Assembly: GCA_934754495.1 (NCBI GenBank)
Contig: CAKVHW010000004.1
Coordinates: 1-64,000, forward strand
Reading direction: 5' to 3'
DNA: 64,000 bases
Source: an uncultured Clostridia bacterium
GTDB taxonomy: Bacteria; Bacillota; Clostridia; Christensenellales; UBA1242
The translations under genes were made by a program, and so were the position numbers. The notes beneath the pieces are model-generated. The model made no database searches, had not been told where the DNA came from, and saw only the letters and a list, made by a program, of their open reading frames with translations. The first letter of the stretch is position 1. Each line of letters begins with the position of its first letter. Of this stretch, positions 16,442-24,889 are shown one piece after another.

Positions 16442-17338
16442 TTATTTTTCTCTTTCTTGGCTGATTTTTCTGTTTTTTTTAAAGTCGTTTAGCATCTTTT
16501 TTTCAGCAATACGTTCTGCCGATGTAACTGTTTGTGACATTAGTGATGCAATTGTCATTGGTCCAACTCCGCCAGGAACAGGAGTGTAGGCGCTTGCTTT
16601 TGATTGGCATGCTGGGTCAATGTCGCCCACATTTCCTGCGTTGTAGCCAGCATCAACTAGTACAACCCCGTCTTTTACCCATTCAGGTTTTACAAAGTTA
16701 GGTTTTCCAACAGCACCCACAACAATGTCTGCAGTTTTAATAATGTCAGGCAAGTTGTTTGTCTTGCTGTGACAAGTAGTAACAGTACAATTTTCGTTTA
16801 GAAGTAACATTGCCACAGGTTTTCCAAGTATTGCACTACGTCCCACAACAACTGCATGTTTTCCAGCAAGGTCAACATTGTTGCGTTTTAGCAGTGTGAT
16901 AATTCCAAGTGGAGTAGCACTTTTGTAGTAATCAAGCCCCATGCTCATTCCGCCAAAAGATGCAGTATTTACACCGTCAACATCTTTTTCTGTTGCAATT
17001 GCATTAAAGCATTTTTGCTCGTCAATGTGCTTAGGAACAGGGTGTTGAAGAAGTATTCCGCACACTGTTTCGTCATTGTTTAGTTTGTTTATTTTGTTAA
17101 GTAGCTCTTCGGTTGTTGTTTCTTCTGGCATCTCAACAACAATGCTGTCAAGACCAACACGTTCGCATGCTTTTCTTTTCATTCTTACGTATGTCACCGA
17201 TGGTGCAAATTCACCAACAATTATTGTTGCTAGTTTTGGCACGAAATTAAGTTTGCCTTTTAAATTATTTACTCTTTCTTGAAGTTCCGCTTCAATTTGT
17301 TTTGATAATAGTTTTCCGTCTAAAATTTTTGCGTCCAT
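16442..17338 (-). CDS. folD: Bifunctional methylenetetrahydrofolate dehydrogenase/cyclohydrolase FolD
   Basis: 298 residues from the minus-strand ATG at 17338; AGGAG at 17350-17346 is 7 bases upstream. Family landmarks: PSVTYVRMKRKACERVG with the catalytic Lys, CGILLQHPVPKHID, ATPLGIITLLKR, the Rossmann signature VVVGRSAILGKPVAMLL, and TPVPGGVGPMTIASL near the C-terminus. FolD interconverts 5,10-methylene-, methenyl- and 10-formyl-THF in the cytosol, feeding the formyl donor used by Fmt (encoded at 39952). The C-terminus carries a short extra basic tail (about 20 residues). Confidence 0.95.
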   Translation of the reverse strand: MDAKILDGKLLSKQIEAELQERVNNLKGKLNFVPKLATIIVGEFAPSVTYVRMKRKACERVGLDSIVVEMPEETTTEELLNKINKLNNDETVCGILLQHPVPKHIDEQKCFNAIATEKDVDGVNTASFGGMSMGLDYYKSATPLGIITLLKRNNVDLAGKHAVVVGRSAILGKPVAMLLLNENCTVTTCHSKTNNLPDIIKTADIVVGAVGKPNFVKPEWVKDGVVLVDAGYNAGNVGDIDPACQSKASAYTPVPGGVGPMTIASLMSQTVTSAERIAEKKMLNDFKKNRKISQEREK

Positions 17339-17366
17339 TTCGTCACTCCTTTTAATTTCGGTTACC

Positions 17367-17395
17367 ATTATATCAGTTTTGGCAAAATATGTAAA
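17367..17395 (-). promoter_or_regulatory. Promoter of folD
   Basis: Minus strand: TTTACA (17395-17390), 17 bases, TATAAT (17372-17367) preceded by TGA. Confidence 0.7.
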
Positions 17396-17457
17396 TATAA
17401 TAATGTAAAAGTATCGTATATCACTTTTTTATATTTTCCATAACTTATTTTTATGAT

Positions 17458-17489
17458 AAAAAAAAGACCACCTATAAAAAGTGGTCTAA
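17458..17489 (-). terminator. Terminator of the GDPD-like gene
   Basis: On the minus strand AGACCACTTTTTATAGGTGG-type stem-loop runs into eight T. Confidence 0.85.
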
Positions 17490-17500
17490 AATACAAATTA

Positions 17501-18388
17501 CTAAATAGTAGGTTCAAATCCAGTAAATACAATGTTGTCGCAGTGTTTTGCAACGTCCATATATTCTTGTTGGTTTCTTACATTGTATGCAATCACACAC
17601 ACAGGCTTAACATGTTTTACATGGCGGTTAGGTAAATCTTTAGCATTGTAACAAATAAAATCAGGTAGGGCAATCTTGAAGTATTTTAATTTTGTAAGAT
17701 GTTTTGCTTTTATTGAACCATACATTTTAACTTTAAATTTTCCGCTTCTAAGAATACGTGGAAACCAAGGTGCTTGTTCTAAAAACCATTCAAGAGTGTA
17801 AGGGTTTAGGCTCATTACAGCAACACTATCAAATAGGTTGTGTTTTACAATGTACTCATCAAGGATGTCGGAGACCTTCTGTTCAAACTTTCCTACAGTG
17901 CCATCGTTGTTGATGTCAATAATAACAGGAACTTTTCCAGCAATAGCATTAAGTGCTTCTTCTAGGGTAGGGATTGTCTCGTTGGTGTCGCCAATTTTAA
18001 TTTCTTTTAATTCGTCAATAGTAAGTTTGCTAATATAACCGCTTGCTTTGGTTGTTGTGCTTAGCACTTTGCCATTAAAACATACAATTTCTCCGTCATC
18101 AAGCATTTGTACTTGAATCAAAATAGGGTAACCCTTTTTTACAGCATTTTTGTAAGCCTTTATTGTGTTTTCAGGAGCATTTTCGTCAACAAATCCAAAT
18201 TTTGCTATGTAATTGTCAATTAGCCAAGCATGTTGTAAAACATTGTCAACATAATCGTTTTTTAATCTTAATTCGCAAAGTTCGTTGTTTTTGCAAAGTC
18301 TTTTAAACTTTGTTTTGCGGTCATCATATTTGGTAGGTATGCTTTTTAAAATCGGTTTTTCATCAACAATCTTATCAGTTTTTTTCAT
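17501..18388 (-). CDS. GDPD-fold protein with lost catalytic residues (pseudo-glycerophosphodiesterase)
   Basis: 295 residues. The GDPD scaffold is clear: ENAPENTIKAYKNAVKKGY, LTIDELKEIKIG, TIPTLEEALNAIAGKVPVII. The active site is not: the usual AHRG reads AKFG (K63 for the catalytic His, F64 for Arg), the ELD metal site reads LIQ (L90, Q92), and the second catalytic HD reads NG (N105, G106). All these replacements remove catalysis by the known mechanism. The first 55 residues are a charged extension. No signal peptide. A lipid-headgroup-binding or regulatory role is possible but unproven. AAGGATATATT precedes the ATG. Confidence 0.8.
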   Translation of the reverse strand: MKKTDKIVDEKPILKSIPTKYDDRKTKFKRLCKNNELCELRLKNDYVDNVLQHAWLIDNYIAKFGFVDENAPENTIKAYKNAVKKGYPILIQVQMLDDGEIVCFNGKVLSTTTKASGYISKLTIDELKEIKIGDTNETIPTLEEALNAIAGKVPVIIDINNDGTVGKFEQKVSDILDEYIVKHNLFDSVAVMSLNPYTLEWFLEQAPWFPRILRSGKFKVKMYGSIKAKHLTKLKYFKIALPDFICYNAKDLPNRHVKHVKPVCVIAYNVRNQQEYMDVAKHCDNIVFTGFEPTI

Positions 18389-18544
18389 AATATATCCTTA
18401 AAATTCAAAGGGGACTTTGAATACAATTTTACTTAGTTACTGCATTAGTATAGCATAAGTAAAATATTTTTTACTAGTAAAATTAACCAAAATTGTTAAA
18501 ATAGTCTAAAATTTTGTTCTAAAAAACAATTTAAAAGATTTTTA

Positions 18545-18573
18545 TTGCTTTAACTTTATGTTTAGTATATTAT
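18545..18573 (+). promoter_or_regulatory. Putative promoter of lepA
   Basis: TTGCTT (18545-18550), 17 bases, TATTAT (18568-18573). The intervening region 18389-18544 is AT-rich with nothing else recognised. Confidence 0.45.
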
Positions 18574-18668
18574 ATTTAGTGTAAAAAATATAATATTCGC
18601 CTAGTGTTTTACTTTGTAGACATATTTCAGTAATTTAAAATAATTTGGCGAAACAAATGGAGAGCATT

Positions 18669-20468
18669 ATGACCCACAGACAAAACCATATTCGCAATTT
18701 TTGTATAGTTGCTCATATAGACCACGGAAAAAGTACACTTGCCGATAGACTTTTGGAATTTACAGGCACTGTAGCAAAACGTGACCTAACAGACCAAATT
18801 CTAGATAGTATGGAAATTGAAAAAGAACGTGGCATAACAATAAAACTAACCCCAAGCAGAATGAAGTACACTTATAACGGTGAAGAGTATATTCTAAACC
18901 TTATTGACACTCCAGGTCACGTGGACTTTACATACGAAGTATCACGTTCGCTTGCTGCTTGCGAAGGTGCAATTTTGATTGTTGACGCAACTCAAGGTGT
19001 AGAAGCACAAACTCTTGCTAATGCATATTTGGCTGTTGAAAACGATTTGGAGATTTTGCCAGTCATTAATAAAATTGACCTTCCTAGTGCAAACATAGAA
19101 GAAACACGTAAGGAAATAGAAGATATTATTGGTTTGCCTGCCGATGATTGCCCAGCCGTAAGTGCTAAGGACGGAACAAACATTGAACAAGTACTTAAGT
19201 CAATTGTAGAACAAGTCCCAGCACCAAAGGGCGACGAAGACGCTCCACTTAAAGCACTAATTTTTGATAGTTATTATGACAACTTTAAAGGTGCAGTATG
19301 CTTGGTTAGAATTGTTGATGGTAAGGTAAACAAAAACGACAAAATTAAGTTTTTCAATACAGGTAAGGTTTATGACGTAACCGAAATTGGTTATTTTAGT
19401 CCAAGCCCCAAAGAAACAAACATGCTAGAAGCGGGTGATGTTGGTTATATTTGTGCAAGCATTAAGACCGTAAGTGAAACCAAAGTTGGTGACACAATCA
19501 CTAATGCCGAAAATCCAGCAAAAGAACCACTTCCAGGTTATAAGGAAGTTCAACCAGTTGTGTTTAGTGGGATATTCTGCGTTGATGGTTCTAGATACAA
19601 TGACCTTAAAGATGCATTAGAAAAACTAAAACTTAACGACTATTCGCTTGAGTATGAGCCAGAAGTGTCACAAGCCCTTGGTTTTGGTTTTAGATGTGGC
19701 TTCTTAGGACTTCTTCATATGGAGATTATTCAAGAAAGGTTGGAAAGAGAGTTTGACCTAGACCTAATTACAACCGCACCAACCGTAAGTTATTTGGTAC
19801 ACAAAACAAATGGTGAAGTGCTAAATATCTCTAACCCTAGTGACTTGCCAGAACCACAAAGCATTTCGTATATGGAAGAGCCAATGGTTAAGGTTAATAT
19901 TTTTACTCCACCAGAGTATGTGGGTGCATTAATGGAACTTAGCCAAGAAAAACGTGGTATTCATCTGGACTTACAATACATTGACCCTCATCGTTGTCAA
20001 TTGGTATATAAAATGCCTTTAAATGAAATTATTTTTGACTACTTTGACCAATTAAAAAGCCGTAGTAAAGGTTACGCAAGCCTAGACTATGAAATTATTG
20101 GTTATGAGCAAAGCGACCTTGTAAAACTTGATATTTTGTTAAATGGTGAAGTTTGCGATGCGCTTTCGCTTATTGTGCACAAAGATAAAGCATATCAACG
20201 TGGCAGAGCAATTGCCGAAAAACTAAAAGAAGTAATTCCACGTCAGTTGTTTGAAATTCCAATACAGGCATCAATAGGTAATAAGGTTATCGCTCGTGAA
20301 ACAATTAAAGCACTAAGAAAAGATGTGCTTGCTAAGTGTTACGGCGGTGACATTACTCGTAAGAAAAAACTTCTAGAAAAGCAGAAAAAAGGTAAAAAAC
20401 GTATGCGTCAAATAGGCTCAGTCGAAATTCCAAGCGAAGCCTTTATGAGCATACTAAAGGTTGATTAA
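18669..20468 (+). CDS. lepA: Elongation factor 4 (LepA)
   Basis: 599 residues from ATG 18669 (GGAG at 18659-18662, spacing 6); this gives the standard N-terminus NHIRNFCIVAHIDHGKSTLA and family length. G1 AHIDHGKST, G2 RGITIKL, G3 DTPGHVDF, G4 NKIDL, then domains II-V and the LepA-specific C-terminal domain (KMPLNEIIFDYFDQLKSRSK, GGDITRKKKLLEKQKKGKK). A ribosomal GTPase that remodels stalled or mis-translocated ribosomes and helps 30S assembly. hemW follows with a one-base gap, as in most Bacillota. Confidence 0.96.
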   Translation: MTHRQNHIRNFCIVAHIDHGKSTLADRLLEFTGTVAKRDLTDQILDSMEIEKERGITIKLTPSRMKYTYNGEEYILNLIDTPGHVDFTYEVSRSLAACEGAILIVDATQGVEAQTLANAYLAVENDLEILPVINKIDLPSANIEETRKEIEDIIGLPADDCPAVSAKDGTNIEQVLKSIVEQVPAPKGDEDAPLKALIFDSYYDNFKGAVCLVRIVDGKVNKNDKIKFFNTGKVYDVTEIGYFSPSPKETNMLEAGDVGYICASIKTVSETKVGDTITNAENPAKEPLPGYKEVQPVVFSGIFCVDGSRYNDLKDALEKLKLNDYSLEYEPEVSQALGFGFRCGFLGLLHMEIIQERLEREFDLDLITTAPTVSYLVHKTNGEVLNISNPSDLPEPQSISYMEEPMVKVNIFTPPEYVGALMELSQEKRGIHLDLQYIDPHRCQLVYKMPLNEIIFDYFDQLKSRSKGYASLDYEIIGYEQSDLVKLDILLNGEVCDALSLIVHKDKAYQRGRAIAEKLKEVIPRQLFEIPIQASIGNKVIARETIKALRKDVLAKCYGGDITRKKKLLEKQKKGKKRMRQIGSVEIPSEAFMSILKVD

Positions 20469-20469
20469 C

Positions 20470-21606
20470 ATGAAAGAATTAGGAATATATGTTCATATTC
20501 CGTTTTGTAAAAGTAAGTGCTATTACTGCAACTTTAATTCCTATGCCGGTTGTGATACGTTACAGCCTGATTACCTTAAAGCACTGCTTCTGGAAATAGA
20601 CCATTATGCGAGCGACTGCAAAAATTATATTGTTTCAACAATCTATATTGGTGGAGGGACTCCTAGCAATTTTATTAGTGGGGGCATTGTAACAATTTTA
20701 GATGAAATAAGGTCTAAATATAATGTTTCGCAAAATGCCGAAATATCAATAGAAGCAAATCCTAATACAATCACTTATGATAAGATTGTTGAGTGGAAAA
20801 CTGCTGGTGTAAATAGGGTAAGTGTTGGGCTACAGACCGACAACTCAAAACTTTTAAGGGTTATTAATCGGACACATACAAAAGCTGATTTTTTAAATGC
20901 AATTAGCCTATTAAAAAACAATGGATTTTATAATATCAATGCCGACATAATGATTGGACTACCATTACAAAAACTAAGTGACGTAAAAAGGACGCTAAAA
21001 ACCTTAAAAAAGTGTGATATTCCCCATATTAGTGCATATAGCCTAATAGTAGAAGAAGGGACACCAATTAGCGAAATGATTAAGTCTGGAAAGTTGAAAG
21101 AACCAAACGAACTACGAGTTATTAAAATGTACGACTTTGTGAAGGACGACTTACTTAAACTTGGACTTAATAGATATGAAGTAAGCAATTTTGCTAAAAC
21201 TGGTTATGAGTGTAAGCACAACCTAAATTGTTGGAAAATGGTGGAATATATAGGCTTTGGGGCTGGTGCTCATAGTTTTTTAAACAATGTTAGGCATTAT
21301 AATTACAGCCAAGTTAATGATTATATTAATAAAGTTACTGCTGGTGGCAGTGCTGTTGATGTAAGTGAAAATCAAACCAACAACGACCTTTTCGAAGAAT
21401 ATGTAATGCTAAAACTTCGCACAACAGAAGGAATAAATTTAAAACACATTAATGACGAATACAATATTGATTTAATGGCAATAAAGAAAAATAAAATTGA
21501 AGAGTTTAAAAAGGCAAATATCGTTGAGATAAATGGCGACTTTTTAAGGCTAACAGATTTGGGTTTTCATGTCTTAAATAGGGTTGTTTTGGAACTTGTT
21601 TGCTAA
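20470..21606 (+). CDS. hemW: HemW, heme chaperone-type radical SAM protein
   Basis: 378 residues from ATG 20470 (AAAGG about 9 bases upstream). N-terminal YVHIPFCKSKCYYCNFNSY has CxxxCxxC followed by N-F, the HemW version; true HemN has a further Cys at that Phe position. IYIGGGTPSNF, SIEANPNT, NRVSVGLQT and DIMIGLP are radical-SAM/HemN-family motifs, and a wHTH-like C-terminal domain follows. HemW binds heme rather than oxidising coproporphyrinogen. lepA-hemW adjacency is conserved; hrcA normally comes next but here five small genes intervene. Confidence 0.9.
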   Translation: MKELGIYVHIPFCKSKCYYCNFNSYAGCDTLQPDYLKALLLEIDHYASDCKNYIVSTIYIGGGTPSNFISGGIVTILDEIRSKYNVSQNAEISIEANPNTITYDKIVEWKTAGVNRVSVGLQTDNSKLLRVINRTHTKADFLNAISLLKNNGFYNINADIMIGLPLQKLSDVKRTLKTLKKCDIPHISAYSLIVEEGTPISEMIKSGKLKEPNELRVIKMYDFVKDDLLKLGLNRYEVSNFAKTGYECKHNLNCWKMVEYIGFGAGAHSFLNNVRHYNYSQVNDYINKVTAGGSAVDVSENQTNNDLFEEYVMLKLRTTEGINLKHINDEYNIDLMAIKKNKIEEFKKANIVEINGDFLRLTDLGFHVLNRVVLELVC

Positions 21607-21682
21607 AAATTATGTGTTGTTTTTGACAAAACCTAATCTTTGTGTTATATATATAATATATTTTAATAGGAGGGCAATGCCA

Positions 21683-21991
21683 ATGGATAACTATGAAAAG
21701 CTAGAATTCAGGCTATATATGGGTGATATGGATTTTGGTTTGGCCGAAGCGAGCGAACACCGCAGAGCATATCGTGATGCATTTACATACTATCAATCGG
21801 CAAAAAATTCTTACGAAAAAGCAAAGATCTGTGCAATTGCTGTTAAAGACGATGCCAAACATAGCTATGCAAAATCTCGCATTACAATTTGCAATAACAA
21901 AATATCAGAAAATATGTCACATTATAATGCGGTTAAGTCTGACGAACCAGGTTTTAAACAAAAAGACAATTATATCGAATATACAAAATAA
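21683..21991 (+). CDS. Small helical MIT/TPR-like protein 1
   Basis: 102 residues from ATG 21683: AGGAGGG at 21668-21674 is 8 bases upstream (ATG 21677 is too close). Core pattern AFTYYQSAKNSYEKAKICA gives A-x-x-Y-Y-x-x-A-x-x-x-Y-x-x-A in one helix, followed by a second helix HSYAKSRITICNNKI with a Cys. This hairpin recurs in the four genes that follow. No signal peptide or membrane segment. Its stop lies inside a terminator stem, so it is a separate unit from the next four. Function unknown; a MIT/TPR-type protein-binding bundle is inferred. Confidence 0.55.
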   Translation: MDNYEKLEFRLYMGDMDFGLAEASEHRRAYRDAFTYYQSAKNSYEKAKICAIAVKDDAKHSYAKSRITICNNKISENMSHYNAVKSDEPGFKQKDNYIEYTK

Positions 21992-22017
21992 GGAATTTTA
22001 AGTTCCTTATTTTTTTT
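21986..22017 (+). terminator. Terminator overlapping the stop of helical protein 1
   Basis: AATAAGGAA / TTCCTTATT stem and T run; the TAA stop is part of the stem. Confidence 0.85.
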
Positions 22018-22029
22018 GTCTTTTAAGGT

Positions 22030-22065
22030 CGTTATTTCTAAACAAATTAAAAAAATAACGTTTTT
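22030..22065 (+). other. Second terminator-like hairpin
   Basis: CGTTATTT / AAATAACG stem followed by five T, in the gap between helical proteins 1 and 2. Confidence 0.5.
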
Positions 22066-22187
22066 AAATTTAATATGAAATCACTTAAATTAGAGTTGTT
22101 TACAATGTTTTAAATTGACGGGACCTTATTTAATAATAAAATATAATATAATAATAAAAATTCATTATTATTTGTCAAAACACCCCC

Positions 22188-22216
22188 TTGACAGTGTTAT
22201 TTATTCGTGTTAAACT
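22188..22216 (+). promoter_or_regulatory. Promoter of the four-gene helical-protein operon
   Basis: TTGACA (22188-22193), 17 bases, TAAACT (22211-22216) preceded by TGT. Confidence 0.7.
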
Positions 22217-22241
22217 TTTTGTAAAGTTATAGGGTGGTGTG

Positions 22242-22580
22242 ATGATTATGTTTGGTAAAGAAGAATTACGTAGAAATGTAAATGTAGCCGATGGATACAT
22301 GACTTTGGCTGAAAAATACGAAAATGAAGCAAGAAAATATTATAATAGCGTTACAAGGCGAGAAAAAGAACAAAAGGATAAAAATTTGTTGCAAGCGTCA
22401 AAGTTTTATACTGTTGCTAAGGAAAAATATTTTAATATTTTACAACCACTCAAAGAGAATCCTTGCGAACTTGACAGAGTTTCTAAAGATTTAATTAAAC
22501 ATTGCAAGAAAAACTACAGAACATGTCGAGAAAGAGCTGATGCAATTAATCGTAACCTTATTGTTAGAGTTTTGGTGTAA
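22242..22580 (+). CDS. Small helical MIT/TPR-like protein 2
   Basis: 112 residues; GGGTGG at 22232-22237 precedes three possible starts (GTG 22239, ATG 22242, ATG 22248). The core ASKFYTVAKEKYFNILQ repeats the A-x-x-F/Y-Y-x-x-A-x-x-x-Y pattern of protein 1 and is followed by a helix rich in Cys (IKHCKKNYRTC). Upstream there is an extra charged helix (YMTLAEKYENEARKYYNSV) that itself looks like a degenerate copy. First gene of a four-gene transcript. Function unknown. Confidence 0.5.
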   Translation: MIMFGKEELRRNVNVADGYMTLAEKYENEARKYYNSVTRREKEQKDKNLLQASKFYTVAKEKYFNILQPLKENPCELDRVSKDLIKHCKKNYRTCRERADAINRNLIVRVLV

Positions 22581-22582
22581 TT

Positions 22583-22831
22583 ATGGATACAGTAAAATTT
22601 AATAATACCATGCACCAAGGCACTGTTTTTGAAAACATGGGCAACAATAACTTAAATAAAAACAAACCAGCCCAAGCCCTAAAATGCTACACAGTTGCAC
22701 TTACATTTTATAAAAGAGCATCAAAACTTGCTAAAAATAACGAACAAAAAAACAAATCAAGCATAGCAATAAATTCTTGCGAAAAATTAATACATTCTGT
22801 TGAAACAAAAAAGGACATTCATATTAAATAA
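22583..22831 (+). CDS. Small helical MIT/TPR-like protein 3
   Basis: 82 residues, two bases after gene 2, so translation is probably coupled. It is nearly the bare unit of the family: a polar first helix (GTVFENMGNNNLNKNKP), then AQALKCYTVALTFYKRASKLA with the shared A-x-x-Y/F-x-x-A pattern, then NSCEKLIHSV with a Cys at the same place as in its neighbours. This is the best representative for structure prediction. Function unknown. Confidence 0.5.
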   Translation: MDTVKFNNTMHQGTVFENMGNNNLNKNKPAQALKCYTVALTFYKRASKLAKNNEQKNKSSIAINSCEKLIHSVETKKDIHIK

Positions 22832-22841
22832 GGGGAATTTT

Positions 22842-23213
22842 ATGGATATTACAACACTATATTATAAGAAAAAAAGTATTGAAGCGCTTGAAAAAACGGC
22901 ATCTCAAAACAAGGCGAGTGCTATAGACATGCAAAAAACTGGCGATTTAGTTTTGGCAAATAATCATACTGAAGACCGCTTTAATGAGGCTAAGGTCTAC
23001 TTTAATCTAGCTATCGATTTTTATAATGTTGCACTTTACGATTACATGAAAGCATATGCTTGTGCATACGAACTTGATAATTTGGTGGATAAGGCTAGTT
23101 ATATGGCAGAATGTGTTGAGTGTAAAAAGGGTATTGAAGTGTTAAATCGTGCTGTAAGATTTTGTGACGATACCCTTAAAGCAAGACATGAAGATTTTTT
23201 AAAAACAAAATAA
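22842..23213 (+). CDS. Small helical MIT/TPR-like protein 4
   Basis: 123 residues from ATG 22842 (AAGGGG at 22830-22835). A first helix with QNKASAIDMQKTGDLV precedes the shared core EAKVYFNLAIDFYNVALYDY; the second helix carries AECVECKKGIEVL with a C-x-x-C pair. The tail is basic. Third gene in the operon, 18 bases before the next. Function unknown. Confidence 0.5.
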   Translation: MDITTLYYKKKSIEALEKTASQNKASAIDMQKTGDLVLANNHTEDRFNEAKVYFNLAIDFYNVALYDYMKAYACAYELDNLVDKASYMAECVECKKGIEVLNRAVRFCDDTLKARHEDFLKTK

Positions 23214-23231
23214 AAAAAGGAAGAAACAATA

Positions 23232-23633
23232 ATGACTATTACACAATATTACGAAATAAAAAAAGAACTTAAAAAAACATTAAGGGATGCTAAAGCATAT
23301 AAAAAATTAGCAACACATAATGAATTGTGTGGAATAGATGAATATGTTGATGCAAGCCTTAAATGCAAAAATGTTGCAAATAAGAAAGCCTACATGGATA
23401 GTATTAAATACTTGATTAACGAAAAATGCATTTCTAATGCCGAATTGTATTACACATATGCAGCCGAAGAATATCATTATGCAGTTTTAGATTCTAGAAA
23501 TTTAAAACAAAAACCTGCAATAACTCAAAAATATATTGATGCTGAAGTATATTGTAATACCAAAGCGCACGAAATGAAGGTATTACTTGCTGAGACTTTA
23601 TATACTCGTGTTCCAGAAAAAACTACAAAGTAA
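23232..23633 (+). CDS. Small helical MIT/TPR-like protein 5
   Basis: 133 residues; AAGGAAG lies upstream of the ATG. N-terminal ITQYYEIKKELKKTLRDA is similar to the start of protein 4 (ITTLYYKKKSIEALEKTA), direct evidence of duplication. The shared core is NAELYYTYAAEEYHYAVLD, followed by AEVYCNTKAHEMK. Last gene of the operon, closed by a terminator just before the hrcA promoter. Function unknown. Confidence 0.5.
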   Translation: MTITQYYEIKKELKKTLRDAKAYKKLATHNELCGIDEYVDASLKCKNVANKKAYMDSIKYLINEKCISNAELYYTYAAEEYHYAVLDSRNLKQKPAITQKYIDAEVYCNTKAHEMKVLLAETLYTRVPEKTTK

Positions 23634-23647
23634 TTTAATTATAAATT

Positions 23648-23680
23648 TAAAAACACAAGGAAGAATTCTTGTGTTTTTTT
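23648..23680 (+). terminator. Terminator of the helical-protein operon
   Basis: AAAACACAAG / CTTGTGTTTT stem with T run. Confidence 0.85.
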
Positions 23681-23727
23681 GTTGTAAAAAATTCTACAAA
23701 ATTTTTAAAAATTTTTGACATAAACAC

Positions 23728-23757
23728 TTGACAACTACATATAATAGGTACTAGAAT
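23728..23757 (+). promoter_or_regulatory. Heat-shock operon promoter
   Basis: TTGACA (23728-23733), 18 bases, TAGAAT (23752-23757). A second TTGACA at 23715 with TATAAT at 23740 (19 bases) overlaps. Start sites fall in or before the CIRCE repeat. Confidence 0.6.
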
Positions 23758-23761
23758 AGTG

Positions 23762-23788
23762 CTAGCAGTCTAGAAAGTAGAGTGCTAA
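23762..23788 (+). promoter_or_regulatory. CIRCE operator (HrcA binding site)
   Basis: CTAGCAGTC, nine bases, GAGTGCTAA. The right arm is perfect against the consensus TTAGCACTC-N9-GAGTGCTAA; the left arm matches 7 of 9. Position between promoter and hrcA fits HrcA autorepression. Confidence 0.92.
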
Positions 23789-23821
23789 CAGATAAAACAA
23801 CAAACTGCTAAAAGGAGGCTT

Positions 23822-24889
23822 ATGAAAAGTACAGAACGTGATAGTTTTGAACTAAGCGACCGAAAAAAGTCACTTTTGCTTGGAGCGGTTGAAAGTTACA
23901 TTGAAAATGCTCTTCCAATCACAAGTGAAAAGGTTCAAAGTAATTTGTTTACGAGCCTATCTAGTGCAACGCTTAGAAATGAGCTTTCCACATTGGAAGA
24001 ACTTGGCTACTTAAAACAACTTCACACATCTTCTGGTAGAGTACCAACAACTAAAGCTTATAGATATTATGTTAACAACTTAATATCAAGCAAAAGTTTT
24101 GATAAAAAGATGTTAAAAAGTGTTAAGAAAAAATTTGAAGACCGTAGTTCGTTTTTGCTAGACACAATAGATTGCCTTGCTAAAAAGATTGGCGAAATTG
24201 TAGAATATCCAGTTTTTGTTTCGGCAAAAGGATATGAAGAACTTATTATTAAAGCAATCAATATAATTCCGCTTATCACAGGTCAGGCACTTGTGTTAAT
24301 CCAAACAAACGAAGGTATTATTAACAACACTATTCACCTTGAAAAGGGTGTGACCGAAGAACATTGTAAAGACGCAAGCAAGTTTTTAACCAACAACTTC
24401 TACAACAAACGTGTTGCTGATATGCTAGAAAATTTTGATTATTATAACAATATGTTTAAAAATCAAATCAAGTACTTTAATGATTTGTTTACTCAACTTA
24501 TTAATGTATTAAGCCAGTTTGTAGAAAATGGCACACTAACAGTTGAGAAAGGTAGCACCGATAAATTACTTGAAAAGGCAAACATGCAAGACCTTGACAG
24601 TGCTAAAAAGTTTTTAAGAGTGGTTGAAAATGAAAACGAGATTAAGCATATCATCAACAAAATTGATGAACAGACCGATAGCGACATAGTATTTTCAATT
24701 GGTGATGAAAACAAGGACGAAAATATTAGTGATTATAGCATAATTAAAGCAAACTACCATATGCCAAATGGTATAACTGCCAGCATTGGTGTGGTTGGAC
24801 CCGAACGTATGGATTATGCTAAAATTGCATCAGCATTAAAGTATGTTGTTGATGAAATAACCAACACAAAAGGAGATAATGATGAGTAA
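23822..24889 (+). CDS. hrcA: Heat-shock repressor HrcA
   Basis: 355 residues with AAAGGAGG upstream of the ATG. N-terminal winged helix: SDRKKSLLLGAVESYIENA, SSATLRNELSTLEELGYLKQ, HTSSGRVPTTKAYRYYV. The GAF-like dimerisation domain follows (NNTIHLEKGVTEEHCKDASK) and the family C-terminal GPERMDYAKIASALKYVVDE. HrcA represses its own operon through CIRCE and is kept active by GroE. Overlaps the grpE start by 8 bases. Confidence 0.95.
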   Translation: MKSTERDSFELSDRKKSLLLGAVESYIENALPITSEKVQSNLFTSLSSATLRNELSTLEELGYLKQLHTSSGRVPTTKAYRYYVNNLISSKSFDKKMLKSVKKKFEDRSSFLLDTIDCLAKKIGEIVEYPVFVSAKGYEELIIKAINIIPLITGQALVLIQTNEGIINNTIHLEKGVTEEHCKDASKFLTNNFYNKRVADMLENFDYYNNMFKNQIKYFNDLFTQLINVLSQFVENGTLTVEKGSTDKLLEKANMQDLDSAKKFLRVVENENEIKHIINKIDEQTDSDIVFSIGDENKDENISDYSIIKANYHMPNGITASIGVVGPERMDYAKIASALKYVVDEITNTKGDNDE

